From assembly GCA_964650945.1 (NCBI GenBank), contig CAZYXU010000059.1, positions 1-19,464 on the forward strand: a stretch of 19,464 bases of DNA, written 5' to 3'. The notes under the pieces were generated by a model that did not search any database, was not told the origin of the DNA, and was given only the letters and a program-made list of their open reading frames with translations. The translations under genes were made by a program, and so were the position numbers. The DNA is from JAXGPF01 sp964650945. Its GTDB lineage: Bacteria; Verrucomicrobiota; Kiritimatiellia; JAAZAB01. Within the stretch, counting starts at the first letter, position 1. Each line of letters opens with the position of its first letter. Below are positions 1 to 8,201 of this stretch, in pieces.

Positions 1-1
1 T

Positions 2-376
2 TTTTTTCGCAATATCCGGAACTATTCCACGATTCCGCCGCGGGCGCCGGTGTTTTCGCCGGTGACGGTTTACCACGCCCAGCCGTATGGCAACCGCGAC
101 CAGTTGGGGCAGGTTGTGCGGCCGGCGCAATTCGTTGACATCAGCGGGATCATGAAAGAGAAGACCGCCATGCTGGCCTGCCACCGCAGCCAGAAGGAAT
201 GGCTGGATGTCAGCCAGGGAATGGATTCATATCTAAAGGCGATGCAGGATTTTGCCAGTGAAGTGGGCGCCATGTCCGGGGGGTACGCCTACGCCGAAGG
301 CTGGCGTCGGCATCACCACCTGGGATTTTGCGCGCCCGGGTCAGACCCGCTGGCCGATCTGGTATGCCCCTTCTAG
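2..376 (+). CDS. PIG-L/LmbE family deacetylase, C-terminal part (5' end outside window)
   Basis: The open frame enters from the left edge, with its first full codon at base 2, and ends at TAG 374-376. About 124 residues are visible. They include the stretch PYGNRDQLGQVVRP, then a MLACHRSQKEWLDVSQGMD segment, then YAEGWRRHHHLGFC near the end. This is the usual C-terminal layout of PIG-L/LmbE-like zinc hydrolases, which remove an N-acetyl group from sugar-linked substrates. The zinc-binding motif (PHPDD-type) of this family lies near the N terminus and is therefore outside the window, so activity cannot be judged. The true substrate is unknown. The GTG at 50 is an internal valine, not a start. 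The gene converges on folD with 44 bases between the two stop codons. Confidence 0.72.
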   Translation, partial: FFRNIRNYSTIPPRAPVFSPVTVYHAQPYGNRDQLGQVVRPAQFVDISGIMKEKTAMLACHRSQKEWLDVSQGMDSYLKAMQDFASEVGAMSGGYAYAEGWRRHHHLGFCAPGSDPLADLVCPF

Positions 377-420
377 CGTTCCCGAAAGCGGCTGCCATGC
401 CGTTGTATTCGTCCGCCAGG

Positions 421-1302
421 TTATATCCGGCTGTGCTGTTCCGCCGCTTGGACGGTGTTGAACAGCAGCATGGTGATGGTCATGGGACCGACGCCGCCGG
501 GCACGGGCGTGATCAGGCTGGCCTTGCGGCTCACGGGCTCGAAATCTACGTCGCCTACCAGCCGGTAACCGGATTTTTTAGTGGCGTCCGGCACGCGATT
601 GACGCCCACATCAATCACCACCACGCCGTCCCGCACCATGTCGGCGGTCAGGGTGTTGGGCCGGCCGGCGGCGGCAATGACCACATCCGCCTGCCGGGTG
701 AACGGGGCGATATCCGGGGTGGCGGTATGGCAAACCGTGACCGTGGCATTGGCCTGCGGGCTTTTACGCATCAGCAGGTTGGCAAGCGGCTTGCCCACGA
801 TGTTGCTGCGGCCGATCACCACGGCGTGTTTCCCGGGCAGTTCCACCCCGGAGCGCGCCAGCATCTGCATCACCGCGTGCGGGGTGCAAGGCAGGAAAGT
901 CGGTTGCCCCAGCAGCATCCGCCCCACGCTGACCGGGTGGAACCCATCCACATCCTTGGCCGGGTCAACCGCCAGCAGGATGGCGGCTTCGTCAATCTGA
1001 CGGGGCAGGGGTAGTTGCACCAGGATGCCATGCACCCGGGGATCGGCATTCAGTCTGGCAATCAACTCCAGCAGGGCGGTTTGCGGGGTGTCGGCCGGCA
1101 GGCGGTGGTCGAGCGAGAAGATGCCGATTTCCGCGCAGGCGCGCTCCTTGGCGGTGACGTAAGATTGCGAGGCCGGATCGCTGCCGACCAGCACCACGGC
1201 CAACCCGGGGGTGATATTCTTTTGCTGGAGATTTTGAACTTTTGCCCGGAGATCGGCGCGAATAGACGCGGCGATCTGTTTCCCATCAATGATTTGTGAC
1301 AT
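421..1302 (-). CDS. folD: Bifunctional methylenetetrahydrofolate dehydrogenase / methenyltetrahydrofolate cyclohydrolase
   Basis: A cytosolic enzyme interconverting 5,10-methylene-, 5,10-methenyl- and 10-formyl-tetrahydrofolate with NADP(H). The protein is 293 residues, the usual FolD length. Visible family features are SYVTAKERACAEIG (Tyr48 and catalytic Lys52), LVQLPLP (Gln96), KDVDGFHP (Asp119), a PCTP segment near 138-141, the Rossmann motif VVIGRSNIVGKP (161-172) and PGGVGPMTITML near 268-279. The start ATG at 1302 was chosen because homologs begin this way and because GGAG lies 5 bases upstream. The frame is open to 1344 with 14 extra residues that resemble nothing in the family. The gene stands alone, convergent with the PIG-L gene and divergent from the large secreted protein. 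It provides one-carbon units, a theme shared with the MTHFR fusion at the right end of the window. Confidence 0.97.
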   Translation of the reverse strand: MSQIIDGKQIAASIRADLRAKVQNLQQKNITPGLAVVLVGSDPASQSYVTAKERACAEIGIFSLDHRLPADTPQTALLELIARLNADPRVHGILVQLPLPRQIDEAAILLAVDPAKDVDGFHPVSVGRMLLGQPTFLPCTPHAVMQMLARSGVELPGKHAVVIGRSNIVGKPLANLLMRKSPQANATVTVCHTATPDIAPFTRQADVVIAAAGRPNTLTADMVRDGVVVIDVGVNRVPDATKKSGYRLVGDVDFEPVSRKASLITPVPGGVGPMTITMLLFNTVQAAEQHSRI

Positions 1303-1375
1303 AGCTGCTCCGTTGTTGCCGGCCGCTGGCGTCTTGCGGTGCAAAACCCAGATTTAAAATTACCATATCATATAG

Positions 1376-1387
1376 CTTGTTCACAAG
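1376..1387. promoter_or_regulatory. Short palindrome in the folD / secreted-protein divergent spacer
   Basis: CTTGT-TC-ACAAG is a 5+5 inverted repeat with a 2-base centre. It sits in the 201-base, AT-rich spacer between the divergent starts at 1302 and 1504. It could be an operator, but short palindromes in AT-rich DNA also arise by chance, and no regulator gene adjoins it. Confidence 0.2.
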
Positions 1388-1415
1388 TTCAATTGCCAGG
1401 CGGTAAATTTTAAAT

Positions 1416-1443
1416 TTGTTTTGCGCATAAGCTTTGTTATATT
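1416..1443 (+). promoter_or_regulatory. Candidate sigma70 promoter for the secreted delta-60 repeat protein
   Basis: TTGTTT (1416-1421) and TATATT (1438-1443) are separated by 16 bases in an AT-rich stretch that contrasts with the GC-rich surroundings. Transcription would start near 1450, about 50 bases before the ATG at 1504. No convincing promoter could be fixed for folD on the other strand of the same spacer. Confidence 0.45.
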
Positions 1444-1503
1444 GTCGCTAAGGTAAGCATAGTTGTAGGGTATTCCTGTTCCAAATCATATAGCGAGGCG
1501 GGT

Positions 1504-4500
1504 ATGCAACTAAAATTACGGCGGGTTGCAGTTGTGTTGCTGGCGGGGCTGCCGGCGGCGATGCCGGCGGCGGGCGGGGTCAGCGTGGTCAGCGCGAATT
1601 TCGGGGTGGAGACGCCGGGCTGTGTTGATGGCGTGGCAGCGGAAACCAATGGCAGTTTTTTGATTTACGGAGGGTTTGAATTGGTTGATGGCCGGCTTTT
1701 CCCTAACGTTGCCCGGCTCCGGCCGGATGGTTCCGTGGACCCCGCCTGGCGTCCCAATCCCGCGGGCATGATTGCCAAGGCTTTGCCGGCGGCCGATGGC
1801 GTTTACCTGGCCGGCAACTTCGAGCGGATTGCCGACACCCCGTGGTTTTTCCTGGCCAAGGTTAACCGGGCGACCGGGGCGTTGATTCCGGCATTCAATC
1901 CCGCGCCCGATGAACCGGTGACAGCCCTGGCCATGCGCGGCAATGCGCTTTATGCCGGCGGCAGTTTTACCAATATCGGCGGGCAGAACCGGCCGATGAT
2001 GGCCAGATTGGAACCCGCCACGGGCGCGGCGGTTCCCGGATTCACCAACGGGCCGGCATTTGGCCAGGTTTACACGCTGGCGCTCGATGAAACCGGCCTC
2101 TATCCCGGCGGGGTTTTCTTTGACATTGGGGGGGAAACCCGCCCGTTTTTTGCCAAGGTGTCCGTCAACAGCGGCAATGCCATTCCGGGCGTTTTCACCA
2201 ATGGCGCGGATAATCTTGTGCATCACCTGTATGCCACGGGGAATTATGTCTATGCCTGCGGCTATTTCGAGGAAATCGGCGGGGCGCTGCGTTCGAGTTT
2301 CGCGCGGCTGCATCGCAATTCCGGGAACGCCGACACGAATTTCACTTGCGGCTTCACCAATCCGGCTGAGGGCTTGATCTGGGATTGCGCGGTGACGCCC
2401 GGCGCCGTGTTTGTCGGCGGGGATTTTTCCAACTATGCCGGCGCAGCCAAACAGTGTATCGCCAAAATTAACGCAACCGATGGCGCGCTGGTTCCCGCCT
2501 TTACCGCGCAAGTCAACAATGCCATCCTGGGCTTGGCGGCGCTGCCGAATGGCGACATTGCCGCGGTTGGCGATTTCACGCAGGTCAACGGGCAGCCGGC
2601 CGGCGGGGTCGCGGTGTTTGATGCGGCGACCGGCGCGCATGATCCGGCGTTTACATCCCGCGTGACGGAGGGCGGGCAAGTCAAAGCCGCCGTGCAAATG
2701 GCCGATGGCGGCTGGATTGTCGGCGGGGATTTCAAGTTGGTGCGCGGCGTGGATATGCCATACCTGGCGCGTTTCAACGCGGACGGAACCTTGCGCACCA
2801 ATTGGGCGCCCCGGCCTGATGCCATTGTCAGCGCGCTGGCGTCCGATGGCGTCAATCTTTACGTGGGCGGCGAATTCACGCAAATTGCCGGGCAAAGCCG
2901 GACTAATCTTGCCAAATTGCGGCTGGATACCGGCGCCGCCGACCCCGCCTTTACCGCCGGCGCCAATGGTAATGTTCTCGCACTGGCCTGGTCGGGGGGC
3001 GCGCTGTATGCCGGCGGAACGTTTGCCGTAATTGGGGGCGGCGCCCGCAAATGCCTGGCTAAATTAAGTCCGACGACGGGCGCGTATGATCCGGCGTTTA
3101 CCGCCGATGCGGACGATTATGTAACCGAAGTGGTTCCGGATGGCGGACAGCTCTATGTCTGCGGCGCCTTCACGCAAATCAATGCCGCCGCTTGCGGGCG
3201 CGTCACCCGGGTTAATCCGGCGACTGGCGCGCCGGACCCCGCCTGGACCAATGGCGCCGATGCCCGGATCTCAGGCATGGCGGTGACGCCGGCGGCGGTA
3301 TATGTCGGCGGCGACTTTACCAACATTGGCGGTGTGGCGCGCAACACGTTGGCGAAGTTAAGCAAATCATCCGGCCGGCCGGACCCGGCATGGAATCCCG
3401 GCGGTTCCCTGTACGTCTTCACCATGCAGGCGGACAACCAATATGTTTACGTGGGCGGCAATTTCGATGAGCTGGGCGGATATCCCATTACCAATGCCGG
3501 CCGTATCGCGTTGGATACCGGCGTGGTGGACACTAATTGGACGCCCATGCCCGATGGCGCGGTTTACGGCTTCCAAAGCCAAGCCCCGTATGTTTTCATG
3601 TTCGGCAATTTTCTGCGCGTGGCCGGCGTGCTGCAACAGGGATTTGCCGCGCTGACCCATGCGCTTCCCCGGGTGGCCATTACCAACCCCGCGCCGGAGA
3701 TGGACCATTGGCGGCAGAGCGCGGCTTCCATTGAATTGCAGGCGGAGGCGCAGGCCGATACCGGGCTGGCTGTCACCCAGGTGGTGTATTTTGCCAATGG
3801 CGCGCGCATCGGCGCGGCCGCCGCCGCGCCATACAAGGTCATCTGGGCGCCGGTTTATGAAGGCCAGTACGCGGTGACCGCCGTGGCCTACGACCAGTGG
3901 GGGATCGCCGGCACGTCCGCCGTCCCCGTCAACATCACGGTGGAGCCGCTGATTGCGGCGGCGGATTTCGATGGCGACGGCAAGGCCGATCCGGCGATGT
4001 ATGTCATCCCGCCCGGGACTGACCACGGATCCTGGTATATTTGGCGCTCAAGCGTGAGTTACGCGCGGCTGGGGCCGGTGCTGGAGGGCGCGTTGCAGAC
4101 CGTGCCGCTGGCGGGGGATCTGGATGGCGACCGGCTGGGCGATCCGGTCCTGTGGTGGGAAGCCTACGTGTCCGGCGCGTGGCAGAATGCCTGGTATGCC
4201 TGGCGTTCGAGCCAGAATTACGCCGGCGCGGGGCCGACGTACCTGGGCGCATCCGGCATGGCGCCGGTGCTGGCGGATTTCGATGGCGACGGCAAGGCCG
4301 ATCCTGGGATTAACAACGACGACAGCGTCAATAACATCTGGCGCGTCTGGCGGTCCAGCATGAATTACGCCGACAGCGGCGATGTGCGTCTGGGCGCGCT
4401 GTGTGCCGGCACACCCCTGGCGGCGGATTTTGACGGCGATGGTTTGGCCGATCCGGCGAAAGTGGATGGGAACGACTGGCGGGTCTGGATGTCTTCCGCC

Positions 4501-4698
4501 AATTATCAAATGCAGGGGCCATATACCCTGGAAACGCCGGCGGAAGCACATCCCCTGGCGGCGGATTTCGACGGTGACGGCAAGGCCGATCCGGCCATGT
4601 ATATTTCAACCGGCGCCGGCTATTGCAGCGGCTGGTACGCCTGGCTGTCATCCGCCAATTACCGGCGTTACGGTCCCTATGCGTTTTCGGCGCCGTGA
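1504..4698 (+). CDS. Large secreted protein: delta-60 (DUF5122) beta-propeller repeats, Ig-like domain, FG-GAP-like calcium repeats
   Basis: The 1064-residue protein starts at ATG 1504, with GAGG 5 bases upstream. The N terminus (MQLKLRRVAVVLLAGLPAA, then small residues) is a typical signal peptide, so the protein is exported. From about residue 50 to 715 there are 13 clear copies and one partial copy of a roughly 48-residue repeat. Its core reads Y-x-GG-x-F-T-x-I-GG-x-x-R-x-x-L-A-x-L, followed by TGAxDPAF. This is the delta-60/DUF5122 propeller repeat. Residues about 720-818 look like a bacterial Ig-like domain (VAITNPAPEMDH ... YFANGARIGAAAAAPYKV). Residues about 820-1064 hold five D-x-D-G-D-x-x-x-D-P calcium-binding loops, each followed by WYxWRSSxxY-type text, as in FG-GAP/VCBS-like repeats. 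No LPXTG or PEP-CTERM-type anchor is visible at the C terminus. The role is unknown; surface adhesion or binding is a guess from architecture. There is no obvious operon partner. Confidence 0.85.
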   Translation: MQLKLRRVAVVLLAGLPAAMPAAGGVSVVSANFGVETPGCVDGVAAETNGSFLIYGGFELVDGRLFPNVARLRPDGSVDPAWRPNPAGMIAKALPAADGVYLAGNFERIADTPWFFLAKVNRATGALIPAFNPAPDEPVTALAMRGNALYAGGSFTNIGGQNRPMMARLEPATGAAVPGFTNGPAFGQVYTLALDETGLYPGGVFFDIGGETRPFFAKVSVNSGNAIPGVFTNGADNLVHHLYATGNYVYACGYFEEIGGALRSSFARLHRNSGNADTNFTCGFTNPAEGLIWDCAVTPGAVFVGGDFSNYAGAAKQCIAKINATDGALVPAFTAQVNNAILGLAALPNGDIAAVGDFTQVNGQPAGGVAVFDAATGAHDPAFTSRVTEGGQVKAAVQMADGGWIVGGDFKLVRGVDMPYLARFNADGTLRTNWAPRPDAIVSALASDGVNLYVGGEFTQIAGQSRTNLAKLRLDTGAADPAFTAGANGNVLALAWSGGALYAGGTFAVIGGGARKCLAKLSPTTGAYDPAFTADADDYVTEVVPDGGQLYVCGAFTQINAAACGRVTRVNPATGAPDPAWTNGADARISGMAVTPAAVYVGGDFTNIGGVARNTLAKLSKSSGRPDPAWNPGGSLYVFTMQADNQYVYVGGNFDELGGYPITNAGRIALDTGVVDTNWTPMPDGAVYGFQSQAPYVFMFGNFLRVAGVLQQGFAALTHALPRVAITNPAPEMDHWRQSAASIELQAEAQADTGLAVTQVVYFANGARIGAAAAAPYKVIWAPVYEGQYAVTAVAYDQWGIAGTSAVPVNITVEPLIAAADFDGDGKADPAMYVIPPGTDHGSWYIWRSSVSYARLGPVLEGALQTVPLAGDLDGDRLGDPVLWWEAYVSGAWQNAWYAWRSSQNYAGAGPTYLGASGMAPVLADFDGDGKADPGINNDDSVNNIWRVWRSSMNYADSGDVRLGALCAGTPLAADFDGDGLADPAKVDGNDWRVWMSSANYQMQGPYTLETPAEAHPLAADFDGDGKADPAMYISTGAGYCSGWYAWLSSANYRRYGPYAFSAP

Positions 4699-4703
4699 TT
4701 GTA

Positions 4704-4724
4704 GCGCGGGCATCCTGCCCGCGC
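4704..4724. repeat. GC-rich palindromic repeat after the secreted-protein gene
   Basis: An 8-base perfect inverted repeat, GCGCGGGC-ATCCT-GCCCGCGC, lies 5 bases after the stop codon at 4698 and 5 bases before the run of Ns. In translation the two strands give ARASCPRP- and GQDARAT-like peptides. I remember these as recurring in spurious proteins of PVC genomes and as the mark of a dispersed palindromic element; that recollection has not been checked. There is no U-tract, so it is a poor intrinsic terminator, although it could form a strong hairpin at the end of the transcript. Confidence 0.6.
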
Positions 4725-4729
4725 CCGGA

Positions 4730-4829
4730 NNNNNNNNNNNNNNNNNNNNNNNNNNNNNNNNNNNNNNNNNNNNNNNNNNNNNNNNNNNNNNNNNNNNNNN
4801 NNNNNNNNNNNNNNNNNNNNNNNNNNNNN
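4730..4829. other. Scaffold gap (100 Ns)
   Basis: Exactly 100 Ns, the conventional placeholder for a gap of unknown size. The real distance between the secreted protein and the asparaginase gene is therefore unknown, and further sequence may be missing. Apparent open frames crossing it are artefacts. Confidence 0.98.
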
Positions 4830-5828
4830 TTCAAAGGCTGCCTGAGCCCGGCCGGGGTCGGTGACGCCATTGGCAATCAGCAGTTGGGCGAGGATGCGGG
4901 CCTTGGCCGGATTCAGATCCAGCGCCGCGACGAAGCCGCGCCGGTCGTCATCCACTTCGATGTTGCGTCTGGTGCATCCGCCGGGTGTGCGCGAAGCGCG
5001 CACCACCAGGACGCCCCGCGCGCTGGCGTTGGCCAGCGCGTCCAATGCCGGCGCCGCGGCATTGCCGTTGCCCACGCCCGCCAGCACAATGCTCCGGGCG
5101 CCGCCGGCCAGCGCGGCGGCAATCTGTTCGGCGCCCATGCCGGCATGCGCGTAAACAATGTCAACCCTGGGCAAGGGCGCCTGGCCGGGGAGGCGGAAGC
5201 GCGGGCGCTGTACCGGCGCCGGCGGGTGAAAAAACAGCGCCTGATCCTCAACGAGTCCCAGCGGTCCGGTATTGGGAGATTCAAAAGCATTAATGGCGGC
5301 GGTATGCATCTTGGTCACATGCCGCGGGGCATGAATGGTGGCGTGCATGACCAGCAGGACACCCCGGCCCCGGGCGGACGCACTGGCAGCCACCTGCACG
5401 GCCTGGTAAAGATTGGCCGGGCCGTCCGCGGCGATGGCGTCCGCCGGACGCATGGCGCCCGTCAGGACTACCGGCCGGCTGTGCGCCAGCGTCTGTTCCA
5501 GGAAGAAGGCGGTTTCCTCCATGGTGTCCGTGCCGTGGGTGATGACCATGCCGTCCGCGGCATCCGCGGCGAAGATTTCATCAATGCGCCGGGCGAGTTT
5601 GAACCAGACCGCGTCCTGCATGTCCTGTGAGCCGATATTGGACACCTGCTCCAAGGTCAGCGCGGCCGCTTTTTCGATGCCGGGCGCCGCGGCGATCAAC
5701 TGTTCCCCGGAAATCTTTCCCGCATCGTAACCGGATTGGGAACGCGCCGCCGCGGCGCCCGCGATGGTGCCGCCGGTCGTGAGCACCGTCACGCGGGGTT
5801 GTTCCCGGCCGGCGGCTGTGTGTGTCAT
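4830..5828 (-). CDS. ansB: L-asparaginase, type II (AnsB-like); last few codons lost in the gap
   Basis: It hydrolyses L-asparagine to aspartate and ammonia. 333 residues are visible, with no internal break. Active-site landmarks match E. coli AnsB: TGGTIAG (nucleophile Thr), SGYDAGK (Tyr), NIGSQDM (Ser), HGTDTMEET (Thr-Asp pair), VTKMHTAA (catalytic Lys) and IEVDDDRRGF (Glu). The match continues to NPAKARILAQLL and ends at RAQAAFE, where E. coli AnsB has only about three residues left. The stop codon should thus lie just inside the Ns. The start at 5828 gives MTHTAAGREQPRVTVLTTGG, with no signal peptide, unlike the periplasmic E. coli enzyme. It follows the outer-membrane gene with 1 base between TAG and ATG, so it is probably translationally coupled. 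Confidence 0.93.
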
Positions 5829-5829
5829 G

Positions 5830-6723
5830 CTAGAAGCCCTTGGTCAGGGTCAACGCCCCCAGCCAGCCTTCCGTGCGGTTCCGGGCTTCGAATTCCATTT
5901 CGCCGCGGAGCGATACGAACAGGACATGCCGGGGAATGAAGTAATTCAGTTCCGGGCCGATGGCAAACACACGGTCGCGGTCGCTGCCGTCCCAGGTCAC
6001 GTCGCCGCCCTTATCGTCGCTGACCTGCCAGTGGCAATATCCCGCCAAGCCGATGTCCAGCGTCTGCATGACGGTCTTACTCAGGCCGTATTCGAAATGG
6101 AAGTCATTGCCGGGGCGGATATCCAGGTCGTTTTTGTAGGTGTGGGTTTCAAAGCGGCCGAGGATGGAGGCCGCCCAGGTCTTCTCCGGGTCCACGTAGT
6201 AGGTGCCGCCGGCCGTCAGCATCAAAGTCCACATGTCCAGGCCCGGCGATGCGTCGTCGTCCTTGTCGTATTCGCCCACCGGCAGGAAAACGGCGGCGCC
6301 AATGGCCGCATCGTATTGCCGGCCGTGCCAGGAAATCCCCAGCGGTTCGACGCAGGGGTCGCCGATACCGAGTTTGTCGTCCTTGACGCCGGCGGCGCCG
6401 ATTTTAATGTCGGTGTATTGGATGGGAACGAGGGCGTCCATGAAGAAGTTGCCGCCCAGCACTTCCAGCGGCGTCATCCAGATCACCCGGTTGACGTTGG
6501 CAAATATTTTCAGCTTGAAATCCACGTCCAGCTTGTCGCCGGCGTCGTCGCGCAGAATATCCGCGTAATAATAGACGTTATACATGCGCCAGTAAACGCC
6601 CGGCGGCGGCAACGTTGCCGCCTTGATGCCCTCCACCCCGTTGACATAGTGTCCCTGGACGGCGGCGTTAACGGATCCGGTCAACAAGACTGCGCCCAGC
6701 ATCACGGCTAAAACTTTACGCAT
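5830..6723 (-). CDS. Outer-membrane beta-barrel protein, Phenol_MetA_deg / SphA-like family
   Basis: 297 residues with a clear signal peptide (MRKVLAVMLGAVLLTGSVNA, cleavage likely after Ala20). Next come alternating aromatic/polar strands (GVYWRMYNVYYYADILRD, FMDALVPIQYTD), and the protein ends ...LGALTLTKGF with a C-terminal phenylalanine, the usual beta-barrel assembly signal. The layout fits the transporter family annotated as 'putative MetA-pathway of phenol degradation' (PF13557). Substrates of that family are mostly unproven. The start is well supported: AAGGAGG lies about 7 bases before the ATG at 6723. It is the first gene of a pair with the asparaginase. The 101 bases between hemL and this gene could hold its own promoter, but no convincing -35/-10 pair was found. 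Read-through from the heme operon is possible. Confidence 0.75.
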   Translation of the reverse strand: MRKVLAVMLGAVLLTGSVNAAVQGHYVNGVEGIKAATLPPPGVYWRMYNVYYYADILRDDAGDKLDVDFKLKIFANVNRVIWMTPLEVLGGNFFMDALVPIQYTDIKIGAAGVKDDKLGIGDPCVEPLGISWHGRQYDAAIGAAVFLPVGEYDKDDDASPGLDMWTLMLTAGGTYYVDPEKTWAASILGRFETHTYKNDLDIRPGNDFHFEYGLSKTVMQTLDIGLAGYCHWQVSDDKGGDVTWDGSDRDRVFAIGPELNYFIPRHVLFVSLRGEMEFEARNRTEGWLGALTLTKGF

Positions 6724-6761
6724 ACTCTCCTCCTTTTGGTTGCGGGTTTGAATTATTTTAA

Positions 6762-6777
6762 GGCGCCGCCAGACGCC
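6762..6777 (-). terminator. Weak terminator-like hairpin between hemL and the outer-membrane gene
   Basis: Read on the - strand, GGCGTC-TGGC-GGCGCC can form a 6-base stem with one G-U pair, followed by TTAAAATAATT. It lies 47 bases after the hemL stop and 38 bases before the next start. The U-tract is broken, so termination would be partial at best. Confidence 0.3.
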
Positions 6778-6824
6778 CCAGCGCTACGTCAATTGTGGCA
6801 GTGTGAATAAAATATAAACCAGTG

Positions 6825-8162
6825 TCAAGCGGGATTTACAAGGGATTTGCGGGCGGCGGCGACAAAATCTTCGATATCGCGGAGGGTGTGCGCGGCGCAG
6901 ACGAACCCGACTTCGAACTGGGATGGCGGCAGGTAATATCCCGCGTCCAGCATGGCATGGAAAAACGCCGCGAATTGTTTGGCATCGGCCTGCTTGGTTT
7001 CCGCCAGGTTGCGCGGCGCGGGACGGCCGCGGAAATAGATGGTGAAAAGCGAGGCGGCCTGCGCGCAAAAAACAGCGCGCCCGGCGGCCTGCGCGGCGGC
7101 GTTGACGCCTTCCGCCAGTTGCGCGGCCAGCTCCGCCATGCGCGCGTAGGGATTGTCACGCTCCAGAATCCGCAGCGTGGCCAGCCCGGCGGCCACGGCC
7201 GCCGGGTTGCCGGAAAGCGTGCCGGCTTGATAGACCGGGCCCAGCGGCGCGAGTTTTTCCATGACGTCGGCCCGTCCGCCAATGGCGGCGATGGGCAGGC
7301 CGCCGCCGATGATCTTGCCCAGCGTGGTCAAATCCGGCCGGATCCCCGCCAGTTGGCCGTAAGTGGTGGGACCGAACCGGAAGCCGGTGATGACTTCATC
7401 CAGGATCAGCAGCGCGCCGCAGCGGTCGCAGGCGGCGCGCAAGCCCGGCAGGAAATCCGGCGCCGGCATGACCAGCCCCATATTGGCGGCCACCGGCTCG
7501 ACAATCATGGCGGCCAGGTCGTCGCCGTGCGCGTCCACAATGGCATTGACGGCGGCCAGATCGTTGTAGGGCGCGACAAACACCTCATCCGCCGTGGCCG
7601 GAGATACGCCGGCGGACGATCCGGCGCCGCCGGACAGCAATCCGCTGCCGGCGGAGACCAGCATGCTGTCGCTATGGCCGTGGTACCCCCCATCGAATTT
7701 CAGCAGCCGGCGCCGGCCGGTAAAGCCCCGCGCCAGGCGCAAGGCGGTCATGACCGCCTCGGTGCCGGAACTCACCAGCCGCACGCGCTCGATGGCCGGC
7801 GCCAGCCGGCAGAGCAATTCGGCCAACTCCACCTCGCCCGGATGGTTGGCGCCAAAACTCGTGCCGGCAGCCACGGCTTGCTGGACGGCGGCCACCACTT
7901 CCGGATGCGCGTGCCCCAGGATCAGCGGGCCCCACGAGCCGCAAAAATCCACCAACTCGCGGCCATCGGCCGTGATCAGGCGCGCGCCGCGGCCGGCGGT
8001 CATGTAAACCGGGGTGCCGCCCACGGAGTGAAACGCCCGCACGGGGCTGTTAACGCCGCCGGGAATGACCCGGCCGGCGCGTTGGAACAATAAGGCGGAA
8101 GCGGATGGCGCCCGCGCGGGCGCATTGATCGGCGTAAGTTTTGCCTGGCGTATTTTTTTCAT
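6825..8162 (-). CDS. hemL: Glutamate-1-semialdehyde 2,1-aminomutase
   Basis: A PLP enzyme of the C5 pathway that converts glutamate-1-semialdehyde to 5-aminolevulinate. The 445-residue protein has the family opening RVIPGGVNSPVRAF, GSWGPLILGHAHPEV, SSGTEAVMTALRLARG, YHGHSDSMLVSAGSG, the aspartate segment DEVITGFRFG (255-264), the PLP lysine at 283 (TTLGKIIGGGLP) and AGTLSGNPAA. It has about 19 extra N-terminal residues (MKKIRQAKLT...) before the conserved part. No later ATG is available, and only a weak AGGG lies upstream of the start. It is the fourth gene of the tetrapyrrole operon, 39 bases after hemB, and it uses the product of the HemA domain encoded by the first gene. Confidence 0.97.
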   Translation of the reverse strand: MKKIRQAKLTPINAPARAPSASALLFQRAGRVIPGGVNSPVRAFHSVGGTPVYMTAGRGARLITADGRELVDFCGSWGPLILGHAHPEVVAAVQQAVAAGTSFGANHPGEVELAELLCRLAPAIERVRLVSSGTEAVMTALRLARGFTGRRRLLKFDGGYHGHSDSMLVSAGSGLLSGGAGSSAGVSPATADEVFVAPYNDLAAVNAIVDAHGDDLAAMIVEPVAANMGLVMPAPDFLPGLRAACDRCGALLILDEVITGFRFGPTTYGQLAGIRPDLTTLGKIIGGGLPIAAIGGRADVMEKLAPLGPVYQAGTLSGNPAAVAAGLATLRILERDNPYARMAELAAQLAEGVNAAAQAAGRAVFCAQAASLFTIYFRGRPAPRNLAETKQADAKQFAAFFHAMLDAGYYLPPSQFEVGFVCAAHTLRDIEDFVAAARKSLVNPA

Positions 8163-8201
8163 AGTTTTAATCCCTGATCCACGATCGGAAATTCACGGCC
8201 A

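Noticed and set aside
377..420. Hairpin CGGC-TGCCAT-GCCG between the PIG-L gene and folD as a terminator
   Set aside because: The stem is only 4 pairs and no U-tract follows on either strand.
1516..2895. 459-residue frame antisense to the delta-60 repeat protein
   Set aside because: It mirrors the repeats of the real gene and shows no start site or known domain.
4623..5630. Open frames crossing the run of Ns on either strand
   Set aside because: Continuity through 100 placeholder bases is meaningless; the asparaginase ends within the gap and the secreted protein ends before it.
6778..6828. Perfect TTGACA (6828-6823, - strand) over the hemL stop as a promoter for the outer-membrane gene
   Set aside because: No acceptable -10 box lies 16-18 bases downstream; the nearest TATATT is only about 7 bases away.
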